Shown: positions 24,905-34,124 of the stretch, in pieces
Numbering within the stretch: position 1 is the first letter of the stretch
Layout: every line of letters begins with the position of its first letter
NCBI GenBank assembly: GCA_031550085.1
Contig: JAVBOY010000022.1
Coordinates: 73,339 to 137,338 of the forward strand
Length of the DNA: 64,000 bases
Origin: UBA4417 sp031550085
GTDB lineage: Bacteria > Bacteroidota > Bacteroidia > Bacteroidales > UBA4417
Direction of reading: 5' to 3'
Notes under the pieces: model-generated
The model's database searches: none
What the model was told of the DNA's origin: nothing
The model's input: the letters and a program-made list of their open reading frames with translations, nothing else
Translations under genes and position numbers: made by a program

Positions 24905-25747
24905 TTACGGCAGCAGTTCTTGTTGTTTGGGTTTTATCCAGTGAAACGAAAGCTCTACAACGGCTGCACTATTGCTGTTGGAGAAAACTTGCTGTATCGG
25001 ATATCCGGCCGGTATGCTGTCGGTTATATCACTGTAGTCGTACGAATTGAGATAGACATCTTTCGTTCCGTTAGACAGCTGCATAATTTCCGTTTGCGGA
25101 TTGTGATTTGAAAAAACAAAATCCGGAATGAAAAAACTGCTCAGCGAGTTGAGGTTGGTTGTATATGCATTTCGCAAAGGATTTTCATTGTCGTAGTTTG
25201 CAAAAATCCGCTTGTAACTGTAATTCGGATTGATGTGGTTCAAATAATTTTCTTCAGTGACATCTCCTTTCAAATCCTTTTGGTAGGTGATGGTAATGGC
25301 CGTAGTTTCTTCCGGTAATCCGTTGACGGTTAAATCTACCGTTGTTGAATTGGTATTATAGGAGAATTTATAGTTGTAAAGCAAATTGCCTTCACAGGTG
25401 ATGTGATCCACCCGTCCGTTTGCATCATAATACACATAACCGACTCCTCCGACATCGCTTGGACAGTATTTTAGGGAGATGGATTTAATCTTATCGTCCA
25501 GACCATATGTATACACACAGCGATAGACCACATCGCCGCTCAAATTGTAGGTTTCCCATTGTTGCAGCCTGTTTTGTTCATCGTACGAAAAAAGCTTCCA
25601 CAAGTTAACGTCGTCGATGTAAATGGAACTCAGTAATAAAGAGTTTTGGGCCTGAACCGGCGGTTTTCGAACAAAATTGTCATCCTGCTTGCTGCAACTG
25701 CACAGGAACAAGATTGCTATGACGGAAAAAATAGATAGGTTACTCAT
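24905..25747 (-). CDS. Lipoprotein with YD-like repeats
   Basis: 280 residues from MSNLSIFSVIAIL at 25747; a longer in-frame opening at 25798 would put extra hydrophobic residues before the signal. The signal ends FLCSC, a lipobox. The mature part has short repeats of the form LFSYDEQNRLQQWETY, VYTYGLDDKIKSI and VYYDANGRVDHITCEG, the YD-repeat pattern of Rhs-like and DUF4595-like lipoproteins. The second half (NYSYKRIFANYDNENPLRNAY) is less repetitive. Likely surface exposed; function unknown. Confidence 0.72.
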   Translation of the reverse strand: MSNLSIFSVIAILFLCSCSKQDDNFVRKPPVQAQNSLLLSSIYIDDVNLWKLFSYDEQNRLQQWETYNLSGDVVYRCVYTYGLDDKIKSISLKYCPSDVGGVGYVYYDANGRVDHITCEGNLLYNYKFSYNTNSTTVDLTVNGLPEETTAITITYQKDLKGDVTEENYLNHINPNYSYKRIFANYDNENPLRNAYTTNLNSLSSFFIPDFVFSNHNPQTEIMQLSNGTKDVYLNSYDYSDITDSIPAGYPIQQVFSNSNSAAVVELSFHWIKPKQQELLP

Positions 25748-26009
25748 TTTTTGGGTTTTTTTGGGTATTTGTATAAAAAATAAACAAAAAAAAATCATTT
25801 TGTTTCACTAAAAAGGAAAAAAACTTATTATAGAAAGATTTTAGAATTAGTTCTGTCTCTTTCTATATTTAATAAAAAAGATTATATAAAACACTTTGTT
25901 TGGAGTGTTGATCAACAAAAATTTAAATAACCATTGAAATAAAAAATGGTTTTCTGTTTTCGTTTTATTTTGTTCCTTTGCCTCTTGGATTGTAAAGAGC
26001 GAAAAAGAC

Positions 26010-28385
26010 GTGTCATCGTGTAGCCATTGCGGATTAAGTTGCGGGAAACATCCGGTTGTTTGGATGGAAAAGAAATTTTGTTGCGAAGGCTGTGCTTGGG
26101 TGTATCGCATTTTGCACGAAAACCGCCTTGACGGTTATTACCAACTGGATAAAACACCCGGTATCCGTATCGAAGACGAGGCGTTCGAATCCAACTATGC
26201 TTATTTGGATCAAAGCGAATTCTCAAAACTGTTTATCGAATTCAGCGACGGGGGGATATCCCGTACTACCTTATTTATTCCGGCCATTCATTGCAGTTCC
26301 TGCATTTGGCTTTTGGAAAATTTGCGGACGCTGAATAAAGGCGTTTTGCAAAGTTCCGTCAATTTTGTCCGTAAGGAAGTCAGCATCACCTTTCGCGAAA
26401 GCAACACCAGTTTTCGCCAGTTGGTGGAATTGTTATGCAGCATTCATTACATTCCCGAGTTGACGCCCAAACGGGAAACAAATGAAAAACAACAACGCCC
26501 CAACCGGAAGTTACTTTCTAAAATAGGAGTGGCCGGATTTGCATTCGGGAACATTATGTTGCTGAGTTTTCCCGATTACCTGGCAAAAAACGAATTGCTG
26601 GACGGCCAAATGACCGCTGTACTCAGTTGGATTGCACTGGTGTTGGCTATTCCGGTTTTGCTTTACAGCGCCAGCGATTACCTGCTTTCGGCTTACAAAA
26701 GCCTCCGGAAACGAGTGCTGACCATTGATCTTCCATTATCGATCGGTATTTTGGCATTGTTTCTTCAAAGCGCTTTTACCATTGCCTCCCGACAAGGCAT
26801 CGGCTATATGGACAGTTTTGCCGGCCTGGTATTTTTCCTGTTGATTGGAAAGTGGTACCAAAGCAAGTCATACCAAGCCCTTGCGTTCGACCGGGATTAC
26901 AAATCCTACTTTCCACTTGTTGTGACCCGCTGCACTTTGTCCGGAGAAGAATACATCCCCATCAGTGAATTATCGGAAGGCGACCGCATACGGGTGCGGA
27001 ATAACGAGTTTATTCCGGCGGATGCTGTTCTCCTTGAGGGAGTTGCCCATATCGACTATAGTTTTGTTACCGGCGAAAGCATTCCGGTGCAAAAACAATC
27101 CGGAGATTTTGTGTATGCGGGCGGACGTCAAAAAGGTAGCAGTATTGTGTTGGAAATACAAAAGAAAGTGCAGCAAAGTTACTTAACGCAGTTGTGGAGT
27201 ACTTCAGCAGAACCCAAACCGCTTCAGAAACTGGTAAACCGGATGGGGCGTTATTTCACATTCGGGATTTTGGCGGTTGCGTTTTCAGCCGCAGGCTATT
27301 GGGCGATTGTAGATTTATCCAAGGCCGTACCTGTATTTTCCTCGATTTTAATTGTCGCATGTCCCTGTGCATTGGCATTGAGCGTCCCCTTTGCTTTTGG
27401 AAATACGTTGCGGCTTTTCGGGCGGAATGGTTTTTACTTGAAAAATACCGATGTCATTGAAACGCTTTCCAAAGTGGACACGGTTGTCTTTGACAAAACC
27501 GGCACCCTGACGTATTCGCAAAAAATGAATTTGGAATGGATCGGAGAGCCGCTTTCCGGTGAAGAAAAGGCGGTGATTTATTCCCTTTCCCGGAATTCCA
27601 CCCATCCTTTATCGGTTTTGGTCAGTAGTTTTTTGGAATCTCCTCAAACGTTCCCTGTTGAAGCGTACCAGGAAACGGCTTCAAAAGGGTTGCAAGGGAA
27701 TATAAACGGGATTGCCATCAAATTGGGCGCTTTTCACTTTGTCCAAAACCCGGCTGAAAAACAATCTTTTCCGGGCTCTTCGGTATCGGTTTCTTTTAAC
27801 CATGTATTTCGAGGGAGGTTTTCCATACAAAATAGTTACCGGGAAGGATTGAGCAACGTTGTTCGCGAACTTTTTCCCCGGAAACTTCACCTGTTGAGCG
27901 GTGACAACGATCGGGAATATTCCCATTTGGTCCGGATATTTCCCGATCCGGATCATTTGCATTTCAATCAATTACCGCTGGATAAACAAAATTATGTTCA
28001 CAATCTGAAAATCAAGGGACATATCGTTGCCATGATCGGCGACGGATTGAACGATGCCGGAGCTTTGCAGGAAGCCGATGTGGCCATAAGCCTTGCCGAC
28101 GATATTTATCATTTTTCGCCGGCTTGTGATGCCATCTTGGAAGCCAGGCAATTCGGGCAGTTGCACAAGTTCCTGGAATTCTCGAAAACCTCAGTACGAA
28201 TTGTTTATCTAAGTTTTTTTATTTCAATTGTCTACAATCTCATTGGTTTGTTTTTTGCCGTTCAGGGGCTGTTGTCACCTTTGTTTGCTGCTGTTTTAAT
28301 GCCGGTCAGTTCCGTTAGTGTGGTAGCATTTGCAACGATTGCCGTACGCTGGGGATATGCAAAGTTGATGGGTAAAAGGAATTAA
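26010..28385 (+). CDS. CcoI/FixI-like copper P-type ATPase
   Basis: 791 residues from a GTG start at 26010. An N-terminal Cys-rich segment (SCSHCGLSC and FCCEGC) is followed by a metal-binding HMA domain with IHCSSCIW (C95, C98). The P1B core follows: ACPCALALSVPFAFGNTLRL (metal-translocating CPC), VFDKTGTLTYS (phosphorylated Asp), the HP motif NSTHPLSVL and GDGLNDAGALQEADVAIS. The extra Cys-rich N-terminus is typical of CcoI, which supplies copper to cbb3 oxidase. However, no ccoN, O, P, G, H or S gene lies in the window. A short hairpin ending in T residues follows the stop. Confidence 0.88.
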   Translation: MSSCSHCGLSCGKHPVVWMEKKFCCEGCAWVYRILHENRLDGYYQLDKTPGIRIEDEAFESNYAYLDQSEFSKLFIEFSDGGISRTTLFIPAIHCSSCIWLLENLRTLNKGVLQSSVNFVRKEVSITFRESNTSFRQLVELLCSIHYIPELTPKRETNEKQQRPNRKLLSKIGVAGFAFGNIMLLSFPDYLAKNELLDGQMTAVLSWIALVLAIPVLLYSASDYLLSAYKSLRKRVLTIDLPLSIGILALFLQSAFTIASRQGIGYMDSFAGLVFFLLIGKWYQSKSYQALAFDRDYKSYFPLVVTRCTLSGEEYIPISELSEGDRIRVRNNEFIPADAVLLEGVAHIDYSFVTGESIPVQKQSGDFVYAGGRQKGSSIVLEIQKKVQQSYLTQLWSTSAEPKPLQKLVNRMGRYFTFGILAVAFSAAGYWAIVDLSKAVPVFSSILIVACPCALALSVPFAFGNTLRLFGRNGFYLKNTDVIETLSKVDTVVFDKTGTLTYSQKMNLEWIGEPLSGEEKAVIYSLSRNSTHPLSVLVSSFLESPQTFPVEAYQETASKGLQGNINGIAIKLGAFHFVQNPAEKQSFPGSSVSVSFNHVFRGRFSIQNSYREGLSNVVRELFPRKLHLLSGDNDREYSHLVRIFPDPDHLHFNQLPLDKQNYVHNLKIKGHIVAMIGDGLNDAGALQEADVAISLADDIYHFSPACDAILEARQFGQLHKFLEFSKTSVRIVYLSFFISIVYNLIGLFFAVQGLLSPLFAAVLMPVSSVSVVAFATIAVRWGYAKLMGKRN

Positions 28386-28390
28386 TTCTC

Positions 28391-28409
28391 ACTTGTTTAC
28401 AAGTTTTTT
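28391..28409 (+). terminator. Weak terminator after the P-type ATPase
   Basis: ACTTG-TTTA-CAAGT followed by six T residues, six bases after the stop codon. The stem is only five base pairs. Confidence 0.45.
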
Positions 28410-28539
28410 GTTTGAAAAACGAAATAAAATCCGTGAAACAAAAAAGTATTATTTTTTTAATCTTTTGTAAAAAGAGGAAAAGCACTTTTTTTGTACATTT
28501 ACAGCAGTTTTTGAAATCAAATTTTTTAAAATTTATACT

Positions 28540-30186
28540 ATGAAAAAAATTCTTTACTCATTCATGATCATTGCATTGGCATGCTTCTCAGGAGATGCCT
28601 TTGCGCAAGGTTTGGAAACCTTTGCGAATTTTCCCGAAACGACAAATGCTTATAAAGACGGAACTTTTGTCGGGCAAGACGGTTCAACATGGACGTACAA
28701 GCAATGCCGCGGGGATAGCACCATTAATGCGCCGACTCCTTGTTTGCGTAAATATGCCGATGCCACCAAACCGGCCGGAAATATCCTGTCGGGTACTATC
28801 CACAATGGTTGCGGTGTGATTTCATTCGATTACAAACAACCTTTTACATCCAATGTAAACGTGGATTTGCTAATCAACGGAACCGTGGTGAAAAACATAA
28901 AAACCACCGGTGAACAAGGCGTTGTGAAAAATTCGGGACAGGTTACCGTGAATGTTTCCGGTGATTTTACCATCGAATTCCGCCAATACGACAATGTAGC
29001 CGGTCAGGTAATGATTGACAACGTAACGTGGACATCCTACCAGGGAACTACCAAGCCTGAACCGACGAACTATCCCACCAATTTTAAAGCGGTTGTTAAA
29101 GGCACCACCATTGAATTGACCTGGGACGATGCGACCGGCGGCCAACTTCCGGATGCTTATTTGATTTTGGCATATGAAAAAACACAAGGAAAACAAGTTG
29201 AGTGGACAAATCCTCCGGTTGATGGCGTTTACCAAGCCGATGATGTGGATTTAACCAATGACGATCACGGTATCAAAAACGTGGCTTACGGAGTGAAAAC
29301 CTATACTTTTGAGAAAGTAAAACCGGGTTACAGCGTTGAATTTTATATTTATCCGTACACAAACTCGGGTTCAAACATTAATTACAAAACCGATGGTACG
29401 GCTCCCTCCGCTGATGTCACTTCTTCGGCGGTTGTTGCCACGCAAAATTTCAGTAATGGCTTAACACCCTGGACGCAATTCTCGGTTCTCGGAAACGTGC
29501 AAAAATGGGATACCATTGCGAGGTACGGAATCAACAACTCGCCTTGCGCGAAGATGACCGGCTACATTGATGCCACCACCACCGAAGCCAGCGAAGATTG
29601 GCTGATTTCACCATCCTTTGCCATTGAGGACGGACAATTTTTCTCGTTTTATTCCGCGATGAATTACGGTTCGGGAGACAATACATTGACGGTTTGGGTT
29701 TCAAGTAACTATACGAGCGGGGATCCCACAACGGCAACCTGGACGGAATACACCAACCGGGCAATCCTGTCCACCGGTTCATTTACCTGGGTCAATTCGG
29801 GGCAAATCGATTTGGCTGATTTTGCAAATCAAAGCAATGTGCACATTGCTTTCAAATACACTTGCGGCACGACCAATGCCCGTACTTGGGAAATCGACGA
29901 TTTCACATTGACAAAACCCGGATTCCTGGGCATTCCGTCTTTAACCGAAGCCGGATTCAAACTGTACCCCAATCCTTGTTCGGAGCAATTTATCATTGAA
30001 AATCAAAAAACAACCCATTACAAAGTAACCGTTTATTCCATGCAAGGAATTGCGATGCTCCGCGCTGAAAGTTCGGACGCAATCTACCGGATGGATGCCA
30101 GCAAACTGAAACCGGGCGTTTATATTGTGGAAGTTCTTGATCGAGCTACCAATATCAAAGCAACGTCACGTTTGGTGGTAAGATAA
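28540..30186 (+). CDS. T9SS cargo protein with fibronectin and choice-of-anchor J domains
   Basis: 548 residues with a signal peptide (about residues 1-22, ending DAFA-Q). Residues about 25-165 form an uncharacterised strand-rich region. A fibronectin III-like domain follows (PTNFKAVVKGTTIELTWDD). Then comes a choice-of-anchor J/cleaved-adhesin module (FSNGLTPWTQFSV, SEDWLISPSFAI, ARTWEIDDFTL). The last 75 residues are a type A T9SS sorting domain (GFKLYPNPCSEQFIIE, YKVTVYSMQGIAML, LKPGVYIVEV, SRLVVR). It should cross the outer membrane by the type IX system and be anchored or released outside. The ligand is unknown. It is monocistronic with a strong terminator. Confidence 0.92.
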   Translation: MKKILYSFMIIALACFSGDAFAQGLETFANFPETTNAYKDGTFVGQDGSTWTYKQCRGDSTINAPTPCLRKYADATKPAGNILSGTIHNGCGVISFDYKQPFTSNVNVDLLINGTVVKNIKTTGEQGVVKNSGQVTVNVSGDFTIEFRQYDNVAGQVMIDNVTWTSYQGTTKPEPTNYPTNFKAVVKGTTIELTWDDATGGQLPDAYLILAYEKTQGKQVEWTNPPVDGVYQADDVDLTNDDHGIKNVAYGVKTYTFEKVKPGYSVEFYIYPYTNSGSNINYKTDGTAPSADVTSSAVVATQNFSNGLTPWTQFSVLGNVQKWDTIARYGINNSPCAKMTGYIDATTTEASEDWLISPSFAIEDGQFFSFYSAMNYGSGDNTLTVWVSSNYTSGDPTTATWTEYTNRAILSTGSFTWVNSGQIDLADFANQSNVHIAFKYTCGTTNARTWEIDDFTLTKPGFLGIPSLTEAGFKLYPNPCSEQFIIENQKTTHYKVTVYSMQGIAMLRAESSDAIYRMDASKLKPGVYIVEVLDRATNIKATSRLVVR

Positions 30187-30205
30187 GATCTATTAGATCA
30201 AATGT

Positions 30206-30234
30206 AAAAAAGCAGCCTGCGGGCTGCTTTTTTT
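30206..30234 (+). terminator. Strong bidirectional terminator
   Basis: AAAAAAGCAGCC-TGC-GGGCTGCTTTTTTT is nearly symmetrical. It stops the T9SS gene on the plus strand and, on the minus strand, would stop the histidine-kinase transcript after it has read through the repeat element. Confidence 0.88.
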
Positions 30235-30279
30235 ATGGTATTTCTGTCGGAACTATGTTACTCCTTCGTAAACTCAGGG

Positions 30280-30710
30280 AGTTGAACTGTTTAATTGTTT
30301 ATTTGGTGAAATGGGTAAATAGGGGAAAACGGGGAAGTTGTGGAAATGGTTAAAGGTGCAAGGTCAACGGTAGAGAGTGAAATGGTTGTTGAATTGTTGA
30401 ACTGTTGAATTGTTTATTTGTAAGGTAACAAGTTTATGGCTTACAGTTAACATTTGGTTGCCAAAAGGTTAAATAGGAACCTGTCCGATTTTGATTGAAT
30501 GAGATAAATTAATCTAATATTATTCTATTTTAATCGCATAACGTGAAATGCTTGTTTAATCGTTTAACTGTTTATTTGTGAACGGTGAAAAGTGTTGTTT
30601 TTTGTTGTTCGTTGTTTGCTTGCCTCAACTCCATTTTCAATTTTCCACTCTCAATTTTCAATCAAAAACCCGTTTACTAGTCTACTTGTTAACTGTTACC
30701 TCATAAACCA
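30280..30710 (+). repeat. Modular intergenic repeat element, copy 4
   Basis: Spacer between the shared terminator and the stop codon of the histidine kinase. It carries GTTGAACTGTTTAATTG words, a GGGGAAAACGGGGAAGTTGT block, GGTGCAAGGTCAACGG, the 137-base segment shared with copy 1 (30404-30540), and the AT-rich TCGCATA block (30503-30540). It then has GTTTAATCGTTTAACTG, CTCCATTTTCAATTTTCC and CGTTTACTAGTCTACTTG at the gene-side edge. No gene. Confidence 0.85.
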
Positions 30711-30711
30711 T

Positions 30712-32013
30712 TTAGACTTCCAGGTATTTGGTATTTATTTTTGATTTATACAGCAAAAACACCTCGAAACAGCTTCCTTTACCCAGCTCGCTGCTCACCT
30801 TTACTTTGCCGCCGTGCGCCTCCACAATGGTTTTTACATAAAACAATCCCAAACCGAAGCCTTTCACATCATGCACTTTTCCGGTGGGGACCCGGTACAA
30901 TTTGTTGAAAATAAGCTTTTGATTTTCCCCACTGATGCCGATTCCGCAGTCAGAAATGGAAATGGTGATTCCCGCATCGTTAGAAGTCGTTGTTAACGTG
31001 ATATTGGGGCTTTCCGGAGAATATTTATTGGCATTTTCGAGTAAATTATTAATCACATTTTCAATATGGAGTTTGTCGGCAAAAAGAATCGACCGGCTGG
31101 CTTTCAGATTAACGCTCAACTGCCCGCAACGCTCCTTCATTGTCAATTGGAAATTTTCAGCAATGTTCCGGATCATATCATGCAAATCGAATTCCGAAAG
31201 CTTAAATTTCAATTTCCCTTTTTCAAAGGCCGAAGTTTGCAATACCTGTTCCACCTGCGATTTTAAGCGCGCATTTTCATCGTAAATAATCCGCACATAC
31301 TTTCTCGTTTTTTCTTCCGAAGCCAGTATCGACGAGTTTTGCAACATTTCGCTGGCCAGGGAAATCGTGGCAATCGGCGTTTTAAACTCGTGGGTCATGT
31401 TGTTGATGAAATCGTTTTTCATATCGGCCAGTTTTTTGTGCTGCAAAAAGCGCCAAACCGTATAGCCCACGCAAAGCACCAATACGGTAATCAATACGCC
31501 GCTCAATATAATACCCGGAAGGATTTTCCGCCATACATACGTATTTTCGTTGGGGAAATAGGCGGCCAAAACAAAGGTACAATCATCGCACAACAAACTC
31601 AATCCCACAAAGTGGGGCGATTTCATCAACTGGTCTTTTGCCGACATGCTCGAGATTTCCAGTAAAGTCGAGTCGCTTTTGTTAATGATGCCGTAAACAT
31701 ATTTTTCCGATGAAATGCCGACGGCCGTAAACTCGACACTTACCAACGAGTTGAGTACGACTTTGTTAAAGGTGGGAGAGATTTCCAAATTCTGATGCAA
31801 CGTATCGCTGGTAGGGCCTACTTCCAGGCGGCAGAGGTTGTTTTTTACAAAAATCTGGTTTACAACACTTTTTAATGCAACGTTTATTTTGTTATTAAAA
31901 TTATTCTCTTCCAGTTGGTAGACATTCCGGATCCAGTAAAATTGAAGCAAAACAATACCCAACAGCGTGATACTCAATATACTGATTATGGTGATAAAAG
32001 TCTGTTTTTTCAT
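30712..32013 (-). CDS. Membrane sensor histidine kinase, unpaired
   Basis: 433 residues. A first membrane segment (about 6-27) and a second (about 165-188) enclose a periplasmic sensor region of roughly 135 residues with three cysteines. The H box is MTHEFKTPIATISLASEML with His208. The N box is NVINNLLENANKYSP and G boxes are ISDCGIGIS and GFGLGLFYVKTIVEAHGGK. The layout is that of RprX-like kinases of Bacteroidales. No response regulator gene lies next to it. Its TAnnTTTG box ends four bases before the ATG, which predicts a leaderless mRNA. Confidence 0.92.
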   Translation of the reverse strand: MKKQTFITIISILSITLLGIVLLQFYWIRNVYQLEENNFNNKINVALKSVVNQIFVKNNLCRLEVGPTSDTLHQNLEISPTFNKVVLNSLVSVEFTAVGISSEKYVYGIINKSDSTLLEISSMSAKDQLMKSPHFVGLSLLCDDCTFVLAAYFPNENTYVWRKILPGIILSGVLITVLVLCVGYTVWRFLQHKKLADMKNDFINNMTHEFKTPIATISLASEMLQNSSILASEEKTRKYVRIIYDENARLKSQVEQVLQTSAFEKGKLKFKLSEFDLHDMIRNIAENFQLTMKERCGQLSVNLKASRSILFADKLHIENVINNLLENANKYSPESPNITLTTTSNDAGITISISDCGIGISGENQKLIFNKLYRVPTGKVHDVKGFGLGLFYVKTIVEAHGGKVKVSSELGKGSCFEVFLLYKSKINTKYLEV

Positions 32014-32017
32014 GGTT

Positions 32018-32025
32018 CAAAATTA
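32018..32025 (-). promoter_or_regulatory. Promoter -7 box giving a leaderless histidine-kinase mRNA
   Basis: TAATTTTG on the minus strand matches TAnnTTTG. Only four bases (AACC) separate it from the ATG at 32013, so transcription should start at or within a base or two of the start codon. Confidence 0.6.
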
Positions 32026-32119
32026 CTTAGAATCCATTTGCAATCAGTTGCTTAACAATATTTTAACAAAATTATGGTTTCATAATAAACCCTTATTCGG
32101 CTAAGTGGCAATGATTTTG

Positions 32120-32127
32120 TACTTTCG
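32120..32127 (+). promoter_or_regulatory. Promoter -7 box of the osmC-like gene
   Basis: TACTTTCG, one base from TAnnTTTG, 17 bases before the ATG at 32145. Confidence 0.5.
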
Positions 32128-32144
32128 CATCCAAAATCTGTTTT

Positions 32145-32552
32145 ATGGAAACCATTCAAATCGAATATCTTGGCGATTTACGTACAACAGCCGTCCACGT
32201 ACAATCCGGCAACCAGTTATTAACCGATGCGCCGCTCGACAACAAAGGCAAGGGTGAAACATTTTCCCCGACCGATTTGTTCGTAACGGCATTGGGAGGG
32301 TGTATCATCACAACCATTGGAATTGCGGCACAAGCGCATGGCTTTTCGGTGGACGGAACCAAATTGCGGGTAACCAAAATTATGGCGCAAAATCCCCGCC
32401 GCATCGGTGAAATCATTGTGGAAATGGATTTTCCGCCGTTTGAATATTCCGACAAAGAGAAAAAGATTATCCAATATGCCACACATACCTGCCCGGTTAG
32501 TGTCAGCTTGCACCCCGACGTAAAGCAAACGATTGCCTTCAATTTTCAATAA
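32145..32552 (+). CDS. OsmC family peroxiredoxin-like protein
   Basis: 135 residues, full length for the OsmC/Ohr fold. The two conserved active-site cysteines are in FVTALGGCIITTIG and ATHTCPVSVSLHPD, and the KGKGETFSPTDLF loop is typical of the YhfA-like OsmC branch. These proteins reduce organic hydroperoxides in the cytosol, although the YhfA branch is less well characterised. The next gene, a DNA methyltransferase, begins within its last codons if the first TTG is used. Confidence 0.88.
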   Translation: METIQIEYLGDLRTTAVHVQSGNQLLTDAPLDNKGKGETFSPTDLFVTALGGCIITTIGIAAQAHGFSVDGTKLRVTKIMAQNPRRIGEIIVEMDFPPFEYSDKEKKIIQYATHTCPVSVSLHPDVKQTIAFNFQ

Positions 32553-34083
32553 TAAGTTTTGCAAAATAACCACCGATTTGAATTCCAAGGATAAAAAACT
32601 CAGCATTGGCAATGTCTTTACTCCCATCGAATGGGGGCAATTTGCTATTGCCGAATTTGATCTTTATTCAAAATGGATGAACGGAGCCACGATTTTCGAT
32701 CCGACCATGGGCGAAGGCAACCTGCTGGAGGCCTTGGTTGAATTCGGGCTGTACGAAGGGAAACGAATCGAAGAGCTTCCCGTTTCCAACCTGTTTGGAA
32801 ACGAGCTGAATACCAAATATTACAAACAGGCGCTCAAAAAATTTCGTGAAAAGTACCGGGTAAACATGTCGAAGAATTTCACAAACGAGGATTTTCTTTT
32901 GCTTGAAAACAAGGCTTTCGATTTCGTTTTCGGCAATCCGCCCTGGCAGAATTTTGTGGACTTGCCCGACGAGTACAAAGAAAAAATCAAACCCTATTTT
33001 TTTACGTACGATTTAATTAAAAACAGCCAGGATCTTTTGTTGGGCGGAAGCCGGATCGACTTTGCCGCCTTGATCATTCAGCGTGCCATCAAAGATTTTC
33101 TAAAACCCGGCGGCGAAGCCGTGTTTTTCATGCCGCTTTCGCTTTTGCTTAACGATGGTGCCAATCAGAATTTCAGGACTTACAGCATCAATCACGTCAA
33201 CTATTCGATTGAAAAAGTGTATGATTTTGAAACCCTGGATATTTTCGGTAAAATTTCGACACGGTACGGATTGGCGCATTTTAAAAGGGATCAGAAACCT
33301 TCATTTCCCATTGCCTATTTGCGCATGGAAAACGAAAACTGGGTTCAACATGTTGCAAAGCCCTTATTTGCTTCTACCGACCCGCTCAGCATTATTGGAA
33401 ATAACGAAGAAGACCTATTGGATGATTTCGAACCCATTGCGATACCCAAAGAATCCTTGCCACGGCAAGGAATAAACACTTGCGGAGCCAACGAACTGTT
33501 TTTCTTCGATACCTGTTGTGAACTGGACGAAGAAACGGTTTTGCTTTCCAATAAAAGGGTCGACTCGGTTCCGTTACCCAAAGAATTCATATATCCTTTG
33601 TTAACGGCCGGAGAATTTGAAACTTCCCCCAATCAGCCGTCAAAATGGGTTTTAATCCCGTATAACAAAAACGGAAAGCCTTTGGAATTGAGTCAACTGG
33701 AGGAATTCCCATCCCTGAAAAAATATTTATTCCGCCACAAAACTGCGTTGAAAAACCGGAAAGGAACCATGCTGAGCGCCATTTTGAACCGGGGACATTG
33801 GTGGGCAATGCTGGGAGTCGGGGAATACAATTTTTTTCCCTACAAAATTGTTTGGGAAGCCTATGGGAAAACCACGTTTTCTCCCAAGCTTTTTGAAGGA
33901 AACTGGCAGGCCAACCAATCTTTGCAGGCATTTATCCCGGTAAGGTTAAAAAAAGAAGCGTTGCGGATACTGAAAAGATTGCAAGACAAGCGGATTGAAA
34001 AATATTTACGGTCCCTCAAAATGGAAGGTACCATGAATTGGGCGCAGCCCGGAAAAATAAAGAAATTTGTGGAAATAAATTAA
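32533..34083 (+). CDS. Solitary adenine-specific DNA methyltransferase (Eco57I/type IIG-like)
   Basis: 516 residues if the TTG at 32533 is used (overlapping osmC by 20 bases); a TTG at 32578 is an alternative, and no ATG exists before residue 49. The S-adenosylmethionine site reads FDPTMGEGNLLEAL (residues 55-68, motif I), with FGNPPWQNF (NPPW, 135-138) as the catalytic motif IV of N6-adenine methyltransferases. The segment KDFLKPGGEAVFFMPLSL follows, as in Eco57I-like enzymes. Residues about 300-516 look like a target-recognition region (GVGEYNFFPYKIVWEAYG). No endonuclease domain or separate restriction gene is seen nearby. Confidence 0.82.
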   Translation: MPSIFNNKFCKITTDLNSKDKKLSIGNVFTPIEWGQFAIAEFDLYSKWMNGATIFDPTMGEGNLLEALVEFGLYEGKRIEELPVSNLFGNELNTKYYKQALKKFREKYRVNMSKNFTNEDFLLLENKAFDFVFGNPPWQNFVDLPDEYKEKIKPYFFTYDLIKNSQDLLLGGSRIDFAALIIQRAIKDFLKPGGEAVFFMPLSLLLNDGANQNFRTYSINHVNYSIEKVYDFETLDIFGKISTRYGLAHFKRDQKPSFPIAYLRMENENWVQHVAKPLFASTDPLSIIGNNEEDLLDDFEPIAIPKESLPRQGINTCGANELFFFDTCCELDEETVLLSNKRVDSVPLPKEFIYPLLTAGEFETSPNQPSKWVLIPYNKNGKPLELSQLEEFPSLKKYLFRHKTALKNRKGTMLSAILNRGHWWAMLGVGEYNFFPYKIVWEAYGKTTFSPKLFEGNWQANQSLQAFIPVRLKKEALRILKRLQDKRIEKYLRSLKMEGTMNWAQPGKIKKFVEIN

Positions 34084-34124
34084 AACAAGAAAAGTTCTCT
34101 GATTACATAAAAATTGCTTTCGTT

